Of a stretch of DNA of 64,000 nucleotides, positions 1 to 23,369 are shown piece by piece. How positions within the stretch are numbered: the stretch's first letter is position 1; every line of letters starts with the position of its first letter. The notes beneath the pieces were generated by a model. That model saw only the letters and a list, made by a program, of their open reading frames with translations. It made no database searches and was not told where the DNA came from. The stretch is from Tubiluchus corallicola. Lineage: Eukaryota; Priapulida; Priapulimorpha; Priapulimorphida; Tubiluchidae. The position numbers and the translations under genes are program-made. The DNA lies in assembly GCA_030141605.1 (NCBI GenBank), contig JAQGDQ010000006.1, positions 1,371,501-1,435,500 on the forward strand, read 5' to 3'.

Positions 1-808
1 GGAGTTAGCTAGACTGGAATTTTTTTACGTTTTTTTTTGTAGAGTTCCAGCATGATTCTTGTTTGAAGTTGTACGTTCTAATTCTGATCTTAATTTAAAA
101 TCAGCTGTTGCCAAATGTAATTGGCTTTATTCAGTGAATGCATTCACATAATGAGGGAATGATTTAGGAAGTTTGTCATTAGAAAACCTTAAATGAGATG
201 TCGTATTGTACTTTTTTATTGCCAATGTGTCAGTCATTCGGCCTGATGATTTATATTAGCATTCGTGTTTGCTAAACTGTTTTGGTTTAATATTAAAATA
301 ACAAACCAAATTTGATTTTGGTTACAGACTTACAGCTACTGCTGTACTGAGTTACTTTGTTGTGCATTAAGATTTTCAATTACGAATGACTGGAAAGTAG
401 TCATTCGGCCTGATTATTTATATTAGCATTCGTGTTTGCTAAACTGTTTTGGTTTAATATTAAAATAACAAACCAAATTTGTTTTTGGTTACAGACTTAC
501 AGCTACTGCTGTACTGAGTTACCTTGTTGTGTATCAAGATTTTCAATTACGAATGACTGGAAAGTTTACTTATTAATAAATATTTACTAACCAGTTAAAG
601 TATGGCAGTAAACGCTGGCAGGATTGAATTGTCCAAAATAATAATCACGATAATCAATTTTCTAATTTTAATTTTAAAAGTTGTCGAATTAAAGCAGGAT
701 TTGAATTACTTTTAGTGCTGATTAGGCAAAAACTGGGTTTATACTGCTTCTGTTTTGCTTTGTTAAACCTTAAATTTAAACCTTAACTTTAAACATTTCT
801 TTTTCAAG
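1..808. other. Intron sequence upstream of the first visible exon
   Basis: AT-rich. Apart from the 167-bp tandem duplication I see no exon. It is presumably an intron of the anion-exchanger gene, because the exon at 809 is internal (acceptor TTTTTCAAG). Confidence 0.5.
233..565. repeat. Tandem duplication, two 167-bp units
   Basis: The block starting GTCATTCGGCCTGATGATT at 233 is repeated from 400 with only a few substitutions (GATG to GATT, TTTGATTT to TTTGTTTT, GCATTAA to GTATCAA) up to about 565. The period is 167 bases. It lies in the intron upstream of the first visible anion-exchanger exon. No reading frame of interest. Confidence 0.95.
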
Positions 809-2688
809 CCTTATAATGAGTGGCCATGAACGAGGTCTTAGAAAAGGAACAAGCTTCCATTTAGATACTTTCATTATTGGACAGCTAGCTTTCCTAAACT
901 CAGTGTTTGGTCTTCCCTGGATGTGTGCTGCTACTGTGCGAACAATGGCGCATGTCTCAGCTTTGACTGTCATGTCTAAAACTCATGCACCGGGAGAGAA
1001 GTCAAAAATTGTCACTGTGTACGAACAGCGAGTTACGAATCTGGTTGTCAGTGTTCTTATGAGTGAGTATGATTTTAGTTATTTTTAAATCAAATTGGGA
1101 AATGTGGCAGGAATCTGTGAAGTATCATTGCACCTTATATGTTTCAGTATCTTACGTAACAGAAAGCTTGGTCATAAAGATTGCCAGTTGCAACAGAATT
1201 GCCTCAATAAAATTCAGCTTTTTCTTGTTCTAATTGCCTTCTGTTTTAACCAAATATCGTTAAAACTTGTACTAATGACCACCTGTTCTTGGTTTGGAGT
1301 TTCATTATACTGAATTCTAAAATTTTAGGTGTTTTCTTTCAGTTTTTAGCATATTAATGGGATCTGTTTTGAGAACAGTACCGGAGGCCGTGTTGTTTGG
1401 AATTTTTTTATATATGGGTGTGAGTAACCTGAAAGGAATACAGCTGGTTGATCGCATTAAAATGATGTTCAAATTACCTAAATACTTCCCAGATGTGAGA
1501 TATGTGCGGAGGGTGAGTAAAATATCTGAATGTAAATCAGATCCAGCAGAAGTGAAGCTTTGCATGTTTAAAAGTTGTTTAATTCTAAATGTTTGATTCT
1601 AATTTTGTTTAAAAGAAAAAACTGGGCAACATAATGCACATTCCAGCTAGATTTCGCATTTCATTTAGCATTTCTGACATGTTAGCTCACAGTGTGGGGT
1701 GGAGTACTAGAGTAAGGTTTGAAAATGAAATTTGTCTGTACGTGGTGGTTTGCTAAAAAAGCAGATAATTTAAACAACCGTTACTAACAATAATTTGTAG
1801 CGTCATACATTACTTCTCGTTTTCTCTTATTTGTATTTTTTTCATTATACGTGCAGTTGGATAATTGTTTGTCATTAAGACTTTTGTAGTACGCGTTATG
1901 CAGAAAAAACTGACGTCTTATTATGAGTATGAATTTGCAGGTGAAGGTATCCAGAATACATCTCTTCACATTTGCGCAGATAATCTGTGTTGGCATACTG
2001 ATAGCAGTGAAAGCATCAGCTGCTGCTATCGCTTTCCCATTTGTTGTGTTACTCCTGGTACCAGTCAGGCTAAACCTAAAATGGTTTTTCACACCGAAAG
2101 AACTGTTTGAGGTACTGTAGTGTTTTTAATAACACTTTGCCAATGACTATATTTATGTTTAATTAACAATAATTTTCTGCTGAACTTGTAAATAAAACTA
2201 GGTGCAACCTGTTTTTGCCTCAAATTTCAGACAGTTTCACCTGACGGTTTCAAATAACATACAGGAAAAATTGCTGCCAGTCATCCATGGCTAGTAAATT
2301 AAAACTCTTGTTTTTGATGACAGAAGTACAAAAGTAATGATGAAACTGTAAATCAAACCCAACAGGGCAGTTCTGTTTCTCTATAGAGGGGTCAATATCT
2401 AATTCATTTACAAATTTAGATAACTGCATTTTGTATAATAGCTTATGTTCTACGTTATAGGTAGATGTAAGATAGGTAGGAAGTTAACTTCTGTCTTCTG
2501 TCTGTTTGGAATGTTTGTTTTTACTGCATTTGTCATTTACTGTAATTCTTTCTTTATGGTGTACTTGGTATATTATTTCGTCTTTTACTTTTTAGTAATG
2601 TTTGCCTTGTATTTTACAGCTTGATGGAGAAGATTCAGATAATGACGATGAAGACGATAGAGATTTTTATGAACAGAGCCATTTATAG
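809..2688 (+). CDS. SLC4A1-3-type anion exchanger, C-terminal exons (partial)
   Basis: Four coding exons, 809-1062, 1343-1512, 1941-2111 and 2620-2688 (stop TAG), join in frame; each intron has GT/AG ends. They give the last ~220 residues of an SLC4 bicarbonate/anion exchanger, a multi-pass plasma-membrane protein that exchanges chloride for bicarbonate. Seen: the family blocks [68 protein letters not shown] and [17 protein letters not shown], followed by an acidic cytoplasmic tail ([14 protein letters not shown]). The ALTVM and FGIFLYMG spellings and the acidic tail fit AE1-3 better than the Na-dependent NBC members, which have a Lys-rich tail. The N-terminal cytoplasmic domain and first membrane spans lie upstream of the window. 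The family is very likely; AE1/2/3 orthology cannot be decided for an invertebrate from this fragment. Confidence 0.9.
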
Positions 2689-2929
2689 TGTAGTATTTGC
2701 TATGTGGATGCTACAAAATGATTGGTCACCTGAGCTCCTTTATTGTTGCAAACAAATAATATATGTTTTTATATATCTTCATTTGAAATTTTTACATATT
2801 AAATTTTTGTGATACAGTTGTATTGTGATACAATGTTCAGTTGCATTTTTATGATTTTACCTGAGCTAGTAGATGTTTAGAAAAGAAGCGATGAAGAGTA
2901 AAAAACATTTGTGTCAGTACTGTATTTTG

Positions 2930-2935
2930 AATAAA
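2930..2935 (+). promoter_or_regulatory. Poly(A) signal AATAAA of the anion exchanger gene
   Basis: First AATAAA downstream of the stop codon at 2688, about 240 bases into the 3' UTR. A second one lies near 3025, so alternative ends are possible. Confidence 0.45.
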
Positions 2936-4823
2936 AAGCTGTTAACTTTGATAGTTATCTTCTCAGGTAAATAAGAAAACCTGAAAGTATAAGTGATAGT
3001 TCAGATGCTCACTTGAATGCCTGTAATAAAACTTGTAAAAGTTGTTGGCCTAAGTAGCAAATTTTATTAGAATTTTGTATTATACAAAATAAAATGCTTC
3101 TGGAAAGAGCACAACTTTTTACTACATAATATTGATACTAAAAATATATCAATTAACTTTTAATTGTCATGCATATTCTGTGGAATAAAATACATATTTA
3201 AAAAAAATTAGTACTTCATTAAACTTAATTTGTGTTCCTATGTGTTAATACGTGTTCACACATATAAAATAGCTTGCAATGTCTGAAAAGTAGATAAAAA
3301 AGATTTTAATTAAAAATGTAAAATTATAGCGTTCATTGTACAGCTTATTTATTAAAAGATTGTCATATACGTGCCATAATCAACTTGGCTCCAGTGAAAA
3401 TGTCGCATTCTTAGTACTGCAGGAGAAAGTTTTTGAAATGATGAATTTTTTTTGGCTTTTAGTTGTCTTCTACAATTAATGTAGTTAGTTAATTCGACCA
3501 GTTAAGTTCTTAAAACGTATTTTGCAGATGTAGGCCTATGATGACTACTATATATGAGTTGGTGTTCGTATAGCTGATTTTTATATGGCTTAGTGAAGTG
3601 CAATTGTAGTTTGTTTATTCAAAAATCTTATTGACTGAGTCTTGTGTAGCAGTCGTTGGTGGATAAAGTAAAACTTGCATCGATCAAATCTATAGAAAAA
3701 GTATGCGTACAATGCCATAATTATGTGGAATTTGAATGTTTAAAATTCTGCTGTATGTTTTCAAAACATAGAAGCCTACAAGCTTTAGTAATTTTACTGA
3801 AAACTACCATGCTTTTGCAGCATGAAATTTAGTCACATGTGTGGCAGTCAGCAGAGATTTAATAAAAATCGTCAAGCTTTTCAGAGTTAAAGGATTTTGT
3901 TTTGTGCAACGTGTCTTTCTAAAGTGCACATTAGTTTGTTGTTGACTGTACTACTGGTAACATACCCTGTCAAATTCTGCAGTTATAGCATATAACTTTC
4001 TTTGCTGTACTAATAATCTTTATTACTACAATAAGCCTTACTTTACTGTCTTTCTTTTGAACAGTTATGCCCCACAAATGTCTGTTAAGAGATCCTGATT
4101 GTGACGTACGTGCCAGTGTAGTAAAGAAAAAGAGCAAACGTAAAAAGTAAAAATGAGGTACAGGAAACTGGAAATGGGAGAGGTGGAAAATCATTTCTGA
4201 CTATATGTGTAAAACTTTGTATGCATTTCGGGTGGCACTTTCATGTCGGTAACAGCTGGCGATGTCATAGTCAGGAGTATCTGCTCGCATGTTGTTATTA
4301 TCTTTCTGTTAGGTGGGAGATTGTTCCTTAGCCTCACTGTTTGGTGATTACTAGATTAAATTTCACTTACTGCATTTGCATACGACATAACTTATAATTG
4401 CGATAACAGTGATAGTGGCTTTAGTAAGGAATTATATTCTTGGATGAGGGATATTTTGTTGACTGATCGTCCCAGCTTGCAGCCGATTTTTAGACTCTCA
4501 GCTAGATTGTACAAGGTGATAGTATAATACCTGTTAGCTTGCGTTAAAGAAAAATGTTTGTTGTTTCATAATACTAATTTAATAAATATCGCTCTCCACA
4601 GCCGTTTGGTCGTCCAAATCATGCCTGCTTTTTCTGGTCTCTAACAAGTTTCAAGGATTCCACGTGGAGATGTTTTTTCCGACGTTAATTAAAAATTCTA
4701 AATTTTCATATAATTTCGACCATATTATAATTTTTTTTTATAAATTTCTGCAAAAATAAAGTGATAACAACAACTGCCACATTATTATAGTGATTACGTC
4801 ATAGACTCTATGCTCACGATGTA
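2936..4823. other. Intergenic AT-rich stretch
   Basis: Nothing identifiable except one possible small 3' exon at 4065-4150 behind a strong acceptor (see findings). The segment from about 4200 may contain the 5' UTR of the LINE that follows, but no boundary or target-site duplication is visible. Confidence 0.4.
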
Positions 4824-5846
4824 ATGTGCATGACTTGTATGCGGGTGATTAATGTTGTCGTTAACTACAAAAAGGTCTGTCATTTGAGTCAAAACGATTT
4901 TTATGGGAGCATAATGAGCCATACAGTTACCAATCCTAAGCGTAATTTAAGAAGTTCAGCAACCGGATCTCTGAATAAGGGTAGTTACAGTAATCAACAG
5001 TTATCAGCTAGTATGGAAAACAAGACTTTTGACGATAGCAGTGCTGAGTTGTCTCCTAAATGTGGATCATGTAGTGAGGAAGTACAGCGTGATGATCAGG
5101 CCATGCAGTGTGAAATATGTTGCTTTTGGCATCATGTAAAATGTGAGAATATGGATTCAGATACCTATAAAATACTTATGAAAGGCAATATGAATCTTCA
5201 TTGGTATTGTAACAAATGTAACACCACCTTTTCTTCGATATTGTCATCTGTTGCTAAATTAGAGGAACAACATCGCACACTAAAGGCTCGAGTAGATAAA
5301 ATTACTGATGATGTTCATAGTTGTGCAGACAAAATGATGGGTGTATCTGCAAAAGTTGGCGAGCTAGAAAATTCGATTGACAACACCATTAATAGTAAGG
5401 TGAATTCCCAAATAATAAATGAAGTGCAAGAAATGCGTGAGCGTGAAAAAATAAAACCACGGCTTGTGTTAGGAAATGTACCCACGGTGGATTCTAATTT
5501 AAGCAAGTATGAGCTACAGCAAATAAACGATGAGATGATAAATGCCTTCTTGGATAAAATTGGTGTCGGTAATGTAAAGCCAGTTACCAATATATTTCGT
5601 CTGAAAGCTAAAGATCAAAAATGTAACGACACGCTCAAATTCCAAGTCTTATTGTCTTATGCAGATAAAACAAGGATTTCAGAAGCAGATCGCCAGATTT
5701 GTGATTCAGACTATCGTGAAATTGGAAATATGTTTGTGCAGCCAGATTTAACATTCAAATAGCGTGAAGAAAGAAAGGTACTCATGAAGGAATTAGAAGA
5801 AAAGAAAAAACGTGAGCCGTCAAAAACTAAAGCAACAATTACGCCA
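4824..5846 (+). pseudogene. LINE ORF1: PHD-finger, coiled-coil gag-like protein
   Basis: The open frame runs 4824-5762 (312 aa; ATG at 4914 is an alternative start). A C4HC3 PHD-type finger spans roughly residues 80-133: CGSC, CEIC, WHHVKC, WYCNKC. It is followed by a heptad-like coiled coil (LEEQHRTLKARVDKITDD, about residues 145-205) and a basic region with RLVLGNV, perhaps an RRM-like fold. The TAG at 5760 looks like a nonsense change (CAG to TAG), because the same frame continues with a charged stretch (REERKVLMKELEEKKK) typical of the end of such ORF1 proteins. ORF1 proteins bind element RNA in the ribonucleoprotein particle; PHD fingers occur in ORF1 of several CR1-like lineages. Confidence 0.85.
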
Positions 5847-5954
5847 GAGGAGTTGTCTACGAATGGAAAAAAAGAAATGGGTTGCAGTAAACAGCATCCG
5901 AAGAGATATTGTAACTCATGGAATAAAGTTAAAACTTATTCTGGGAAAACATTA

Positions 5955-8823
5955 ATGTTTTGTATACTAATGCAATTATGCAGATCAATTCTTAAACAAG
6001 AGACAGGAATTAATTACAAAATTATTTCAGGATTCTACGCTTTATCATGTAGTTGCAATTAGGGAAGTGAACTCTAAATCTGGTGAAAATTGCATAGACA
6101 AAACTGAGTTAACAATCCAGGGTTATAATATACCTATTTATAATACTGGTGTAGTTATATACGTTCATCAGAGTATCGACTTTTTTGATCTACATTGTAA
6201 ATATTTTAAGTGTGCAGTATGTGTAAAAATTAAACTTCAAGAGAATCAAAGTTTGTGTATTCTCTTGATATACAGAAGTCCATCCTCAACAATCAGTGAA
6301 AATGCTAATCTTATTAAACTGATTTCGTATGTGTGTGAATCTCACAAATCAAATATCTGTATTTTGGGTGACTTTAATTTATCAGGAATTGATTGGCAAT
6401 TGGATTCTCCAATAATGCTGCTGAAAATAAGTTTTTAGAATGCTTTGAGTTGAACTTGTTATTTCAACACGTGAAATTTGCAACACGCTATCGCACTGGC
6501 AATGAACCATCTTTGCTTGATCTGGTTTTTACTGAGCAAGATGATTTGGTAAAATATTTGAGAGCTAGTTCACCATTAGGTAATAGTGACCATGTCTGTT
6601 TGCATTTTAGTTTGAATGTAAATGTATTTCCAGTCAAAATTTTACCTCAGAAGAAAATGTGTTTAAACAAAGCTAATTTCAGCAGTATGTGTAATGAATT
6701 TAGCCAAGTTGATTGGATCAATGTTTTAAATAGTAATTTCACTCTTGATGATTTGTGGACAAAATTTCATAATGTGTACGTGTCAGTTGTTGATGAATAT
6801 GTGCCTAGTTTCTATCCAAGTTCTTGTAGTAAGAGTAGCCGACCTCGGCCTTCTTGGTTAACTAAGCAGTTGCTTGACTGACTATATTAAGGAGAAAGAA
6901 AAGTTGTTTTTTGACTGGAAGAGACGAAGAACAAAACTTTCTTATGAACGGTATGCTGCAAGGCGTGATTTGGTGAAAAACCTTATAACTACTGCGCGAA
7001 AAAGATATGAACGTAACTTAGCAAGTAATTGCAAGAGTAATCCTAAGGCATTCTGGCAGTATATCAATGCACTTCGGAAGCCAAAGTTTAGAATTCATTC
7101 ACTGAAGAATTCCCAAGGTATTCTTGTCTCTGATTCAGAGGGGAAGGCACAAATTTTGAACGATTTTTTCAATAGTGTATTCAGTCCCAACGCTTCTAAC
7201 TATGAAGTAACTACAGTGCAACAAATCCTGATATCAACAATGTTTTCATAACTGAAGAAGAGGTGCTTTTTGAGTTACAAAATCTCTATGTAAACAAATC
7301 TGCTCCAGATAGTTACCATTCACGTATTTTAAATGAATGTAGAACTGTGCTTTTTAAGCCTATATACACCTTACTGGATAGGTCTTTTGCTGATTGTCAG
7401 TTACCTAGACAAGGAAGGTGGTTACTCCCATTCATAAAAAAGGGGACAAGTCAGATGAATCGAACTATAGGCCAGTTAGCTTACTAAATACAATTAATAA
7501 TGTGACAGAAAAAATCATGCGGAAGCATATAATGAACCATCTGATAAGATACAACCATCTGATCAGATTATTTGTGAAGAACAACATGGGTTTGTTAAGG
7601 GTAAAACAATGGTTACCCAACTGTTACAATGTTACGATGCATGGTTTGAGTTAAAAGATGCTAATAAGCCTTTTGATAGAATATTACTGGACCTGAAAAG
7701 GGCATTTGATGTTGTACCTCATCACTTTCTGTTTGCGAAACTTAAAAAGTATGGTATAACTGGTTCAGTTTTACAGTGGATAGTAAACTTCTTAGAAAAT
7801 AGAAGACAATGTATGTGTGTTGATGGTTATAAATCGACTAAGTCCTTGATTACTAGTGGTGTACCGCAAGGTTCAGTATTAGGTCCGTGTTTATTTGTGG
7901 TATTTATAAATGACTTGCCTAGTTGTGTGAGAAATTCTCTTCATCTTTTTGCTGATGACAGCAAAATCTGGTCTGAATCTGATTCTTTTACGAGCTGTAA
8001 TGATCTTCAATTGGATCTAGAAGGGCTCTTGTGATTGGGCAGTTGAAAATGGTATGCAGTTCCATCCCAACAAGTGTAAGGTTGTATCTGTAGGAGTCGG
8101 ATATGAGTATAAATACAAAATGTATATGCAAGTGGCATTTCGGCAGAATTGGACATTAGTGCTTGTGAGAAAGACCTGGGATTATTACTTGATAATAAAC
8201 TAAATTTTAAAGATCACATAGCAGAAATCATAAAGAATGCCAAACGAAACAATGCTTTAATAAGGAGGAATTTCAAGTACCTAGATCTGCAAACTTTTGA
8301 GCTTCTATATGTGGCATTTGTGCAATCAAAAGTGGAGTATGGAAGTAGTATTTGCAATAGTCCTAGAGCATATATAGTGGACCCAGTCGAAACTGTCCAA
8401 ATGAGAGCTTTCAGTGTGTTACCGGAACTAATGAACTTGTCGTATAAAAGTCAGTTAAAACGAATAGGTTTAACTACATTAGCTTTTAGACGTTTACGTG
8501 GCCAACTAATTGATGTATACAAATATGCATCTGGAGTTTACAGCTGTGATGATTGTCCTGTTAAATTAGAAGTACATCGCACAGCAAGATCAGGCCCTAT
8601 TCTTCATGAATCAAGAACTACACACAAAACTGGTAAATACGACTATTTTTCTTGTACGATGCCAGAAATCTGGAATAGATTGCCCTTTGATGTGAGAACA
8701 GCAACATCTGTAAATTTACTTAAGTCAAAATTAGATAGACACTATGAACATCATCCATTCAAATTGAATCACCGTGCTAATTGGAACATGCCTATAACAA
8801 GGTTGCTGGATTACATATTATAG
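5955..8823 (+). pseudogene. LINE ORF2: EEP endonuclease plus reverse transcriptase, frameshifted
   Basis: The endonuclease starts near 5955 with a damaged YTNAD motif, continues through LLIYRSPSS (about 6265) and LGDFNLSGIDW (about 6364-6396), and ends with GNSDHVCLHFSL (about 6580). The reverse transcriptase shows PIHKKG and NYRPVSLLN (7424-7495), LDLKRAFDVVPHH (about 7687), GVPQGSVLGP (about 7858) and the catalytic FADD box at 7948-7959. A C-terminal region with LGLLLDNKLNF (8149-8823) is intact. Breaks: an indel near 5965, and frame changes near 6430, 6880, 7245, 7480, 7600 and 8030. An intact ORF2 would nick target DNA and prime reverse transcription from the nick. No full-length product is possible here. 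Confidence 0.9.
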
Positions 8824-8944
8824 TGAGAAAACTTGCCAGTGGAGTCACCTAGGTGTTGATGACAATCTACTGTATGTGCAATTTGTCGCAATTACAGTCG
8901 AAAAACTATTTGTCTCAAAAGTTATATTATAACTACTGGAGATT

Positions 8945-9009
<65 letters not shown>
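8945..9009 (+). repeat. (TAC)n microsatellite, LINE 3' tail
   Basis: Uninterrupted TAC/ACT units from 8945 to about 9009, directly after the LINE 3' end. It is probably templated by the element's own 3' terminus during integration and expanded afterwards. Confidence 0.95.
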
Positions 9010-10064
9010 AATTATTAATTCTACTTATGCAAACTCTGTTTGAATTATATGTGATAGATAAATGTAACTAAACACATTAGTCCGTTTTACAAAATACAGT
9101 ACTACAGACAGAGCTGCTTGAATTAAGCTATGTATTTTTTTATTATTTTTCAGGATTCTTTAAAAAAATTATGAACAGTTCGGATAGGGTGACTAGGGTC
9201 TGAAATCAATTACGTGTGAACAAGGCTTCAAAGATTTCTCTTATTCGTTTCTCCCTACTTTTTCCGCGAATTTCACAAGTTCTATCATAATGCATTTGTA
9301 GTGTTTTTTTAGTTTTTTCTTTCATTAAAATTTCATTGGTTCCTCAGAGTCTGCTTTGTGATAAGTGCAACAACAACTTATAATTGTAAGAGAGGATATT
9401 ATACTTGATACTTGTTAATTTTAAACAAAAATTATGTATAGGCCCAATGTGTATGAGTATAATTAATTATATTATATTTATTTATATATATTTTACATAA
9501 TATATTTTTATATATTTTTTTTATATTATTATTAATTGTTTAATATTAGTAATTAATATTATTATTGTTTTGTCATCTGTGATGCCCACTCACAAACTAT
9601 CACAAAAAATGGAAATCTAGGTGTCATTACAGCATCTTGGTCCCATCTACACAATGTGATACCATCTGGATTGTATCTCCATTGGAGTAATGGTAACTAG
9701 GCCTACAGTAGCAAGTAACTTGTATTTGTCAAGAACTTTGGTCATTAAATTAATCACTTAATTGCTGAACCTGTAGTTTTTCGAATTTGTGGCTGAAGTG
9801 TTCTTTCTTTAATTTCCAGTTATAACCATCTATTGTGCTTTTTTCATGTCTGGAAGTGTGCTGATCTGTGTCTAGTCCACTGTGTCTAGTACACAGACCT
9901 TGCATTACGCAAAGTAAACTTGTATCCCCACAGCTTGTAATGGTCCATAAAGTACAGTGTCATTCAAAGTCGCTTCCGTCTAGTAATGTAATTGAACACT
10001 TCTTTAACGTTGGCACCAATATGTTGATGTTCTTTGAACACCCGCAGTTGTGAGTCAATTCTCC

Positions 10065-10096
<32 letters not shown>

Positions 10097-10397
10097 GACC
10101 TCATTATGACCTTGACAATGAATTTCTTTTCACACATCAAAAATACATCATCAGACACATCAATAAATTTAAAATAAAACAATTTGAGTAGTGCTAGATG
10201 AGAGTATGACCATTTTGGTCATTAACACACTCCCCTTAATTAAATGAAATAATTATTATAATTATGCATCCTTCTGTAGAAGCATAATGATAGCAATACC
10301 ATAAGGCAATAAAACTGTGAAAGATGAGAAAGGAAAACATAATATGTAATTACAATTTTGAGTGAGCCATGAAGAGTGAAAACAATTTATATAGAAA
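9010..10397. other. AT-rich intergenic stretch with (GTAT)n
   Basis: A very AT-rich block lies at about 9450-9570 (TATAT and TTATTA runs). A (GTAT)n microsatellite of about seven units is at 10067-10096. No gene seen. Confidence 0.6.
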
Positions 10398-10399
10398 TA

Positions 10400-11340
10400 C
10401 AGTAGGCGCCGCTTAATAGACTCACTTTGGATCCGAAGTGTTTTGACTCCATTAACCGACTGAACCTATTAACCGATGGGTGTTGTATTTCTGGTATAGT
10501 ATGAGTCACCAGCTTACTATGCACTGCAAAGCTTTTTAATGAATTTTAGAAACAAAGTACTGGCTAATTTCCTTTGTGCAGTTAAAAATAAAAAAAATAT
10601 TTTAAAATATTAATTTACATAAGTAAATTAGGAATAAATTATAAGGTATATTTTCTAAATCACACAAGTCTAATTATTTGCAAAATTTACAAAAATTCTT
10701 TCAAGATTGGCTGCTTCATTTTATCACAAAGTGCTCATAATGATAAAAATGGTGAAAATCTGTTGTTGTATGATGTACAAATTTTGTAAAATACGTAGTG
10801 TTTGGCGTGCTTAAATTGTTGGTGGTGCCTGTGTTTCCCTGCAGCTTTGTCTGTAGTTTCGTCTAAGATCCCCCTTGTTATCATGATGTACTGTACCTGT
10901 AGCTGTAGCTGTGTACCTCTAGCATAACAGCAGCATCTAACTGATTAAACTTTCTGGCAAAAACAGCCAGACCTTCAGAAGCAAACGACTAAACAAGTGA
11001 TTAAATGCTTAGCTTCCTGGAATTCTTGGGTAACGAGGTTAATTGCAGTGGACGGGCGGGTCAAAGCAAACCAGTAGGATAGTATATTAGCGTATGATAA
11101 ACGTTCTTGCTTACAAACAAAACGGTACTTAACATGATTATTTCTATGTATATTATAGGATAAAGGCAAACTAAGATGACATAAAAGTTGTAAAAGTCTT
11201 ATTGAAGCATGTGAAGCAAAAGTATTGAGTCAGTTATACCAAGTTATTTGATAGTTTTTATGTACATTAGAATAGAAGCGGCCCGTACCTGGCGTTTTTG
11301 AGTCAATTAAACGATTGAGTCTGTTAAGCGGCGCCCACTG
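10400..11340. mobile_element. Non-autonomous pogo/Tigger-like TIR element, 941 bp
   Basis: The left end CAGTAGGCGCCGCTTAATAG and the inverse of the right end (CAGTGGGCGCCGCTTAACAG) form terminal inverted repeats continuing to about 25 bases (AGACTC). Both ends are flanked by TA (10398-10399 and 11341-11342), the target site of the Tc1/mariner/pogo superfamily. Sub-terminal TTAACCGA repeats lie inside the left end (10451-10476). The interior has no transposase I can recognise. The CAGT start and CGCTTA core are shared with the element at 25892. Confidence 0.85.
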
Positions 11341-11570
11341 TAGTTACGAATTTGAAATGTCTGTCAGCTCTGCAACAAGCAGTAATAACATATAACTACA
11401 TATTTGTATGTTAATAATATATATTCGTAATTGCACATAATAGTACATAATGATCCTTTAAAGTTGATGGTAAGTATGGGGATTGGGGATAGACATTATA
11501 ATATGATAATTTCTATACAGAGTATATGATTTATATATATATCTAAATATGTATATATATATATTTAAAT

Positions 11571-11573
<3 letters not shown>

Positions 11574-11655
<82 letters not shown>
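11574..11655. repeat. Compound (CA)n(TA)n microsatellite
   Basis: About 27 CA units (11574-11627) pass directly into about 15 TA units (to 11655). Short TA tracts flank it on the left (11531-11566). Confidence 0.97.
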
Positions 11656-11663
<8 letters not shown>

Positions 11664-12348
11664 GTGGGAAGAGAGGTTAACCATTATAACCAAATTATTT
11701 TAAATAAAATAAAATACAGCTGTTAGTAACAACATTAACTGTAGTCGTAATACCATAATAGGCATATATTGTTATGAATAGTGAAGAGGGAAGGGTATTC
11801 ATTGACAAAGTGCAATTCTTAAGCAATATTAAGGCTACAATAATATATTCAATTGTAACTATGTCAAGTAAATTAAGTGGTAAACTTTTCAAGAGTGGTC
11901 AAGCGGTGGTAAATCTCAGTTACTTACTTGTGAAACTTTAACTCAGAATGTAGTAATGTAATATATAATATGTACGACTTAATTTTTGTGAGTCTTGGAT
12001 TTGATTTCATTTTAAATATCATCTTGCAGAAAAATTCGGATTCAGTCGGTGATGTTATAATTAGATACATATTTGAAAGTTACAAATTTTTTATTATATG
12101 ATTTATATAACCTGTAGTTTTTACTTTCCCAGCACCTCCTCAGCTTGTGAAAAATTAATTTGGGGCATTAAAATACCTAAGTCGCATTTACATGCATTAT
12201 TATAATAATAAGGCAGTAGTTGAAATTCCAGAAAATAATATTGCTAGTAAGGAGTCTATGAAGTATTGGCAGTGAACCATTTTATAAATGGCTTTGCACT
12301 AATACATCCAGGCTATAATATTTAATAACTACTTTCAGTCTGTGAAAT

Positions 12349-23047
<10,699 letters not shown>

Positions 23048-23188
23048 GTCGAAGAAAAGAATATCAAAATTCATTCCTGTGTTTCTTCTTTTAATTACTT
23101 TTCATCTAGCTCTTTACCTACATTGTTACCCTTACCTCTGCCATATACTCTGGGTAACTTGTTGTCTTGTAGAAATTTAAACTATGCT

Positions 23189-23194
23189 AATAAA
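23189..23194 (+). promoter_or_regulatory. Poly(A) signal AATAAA of UBE2T
   Basis: AATAAA 142 bases after the proposed UBE2T stop codon, supporting 23003-23047 as the terminal coding exon. Confidence 0.6.
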
Positions 23195-23369
23195 TTTATA
23201 ATAACTGATATGTACAGTCACTTATAGTGTTGTTGTTGTTGTAATCGTTGTTGCAATTTCACTCTGTATCAGAAGTGCTTACCGCTACGATCAACAATTT
23301 TAAAAAGATGAGTCCAGATAACAAATATGCAAATGGCACTATTTGCGTCATGAACGCTGCCATGGTGAG

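Larger units (their letters stand above)
4824..9009 (+). mobile_element. CR1/L2-group LINE retrotransposon, near full length, inactive
   Basis: ORF1 with a PHD finger, ORF2 with an endonuclease-exonuclease-phosphatase (EEP) domain and a reverse transcriptase, then a 3' (TAC)n tail of about 21 units directly after the last coding block. This order and a simple-repeat tail instead of poly(A) are typical of CR1/L2-like non-LTR elements. Both ORFs are broken: an in-frame TAG ends ORF1 early, and ORF2 needs several frame changes. The 5' end is undefined; I start at the first ORF1 methionine. No target-site duplication was found. Confidence 0.9.

Noticed and set aside
11458-11661. Minus-strand frame of alternating Tyr-Ile and Cys-Val
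   Set aside because: Translation of the (CA)n(TA)n microsatellite.
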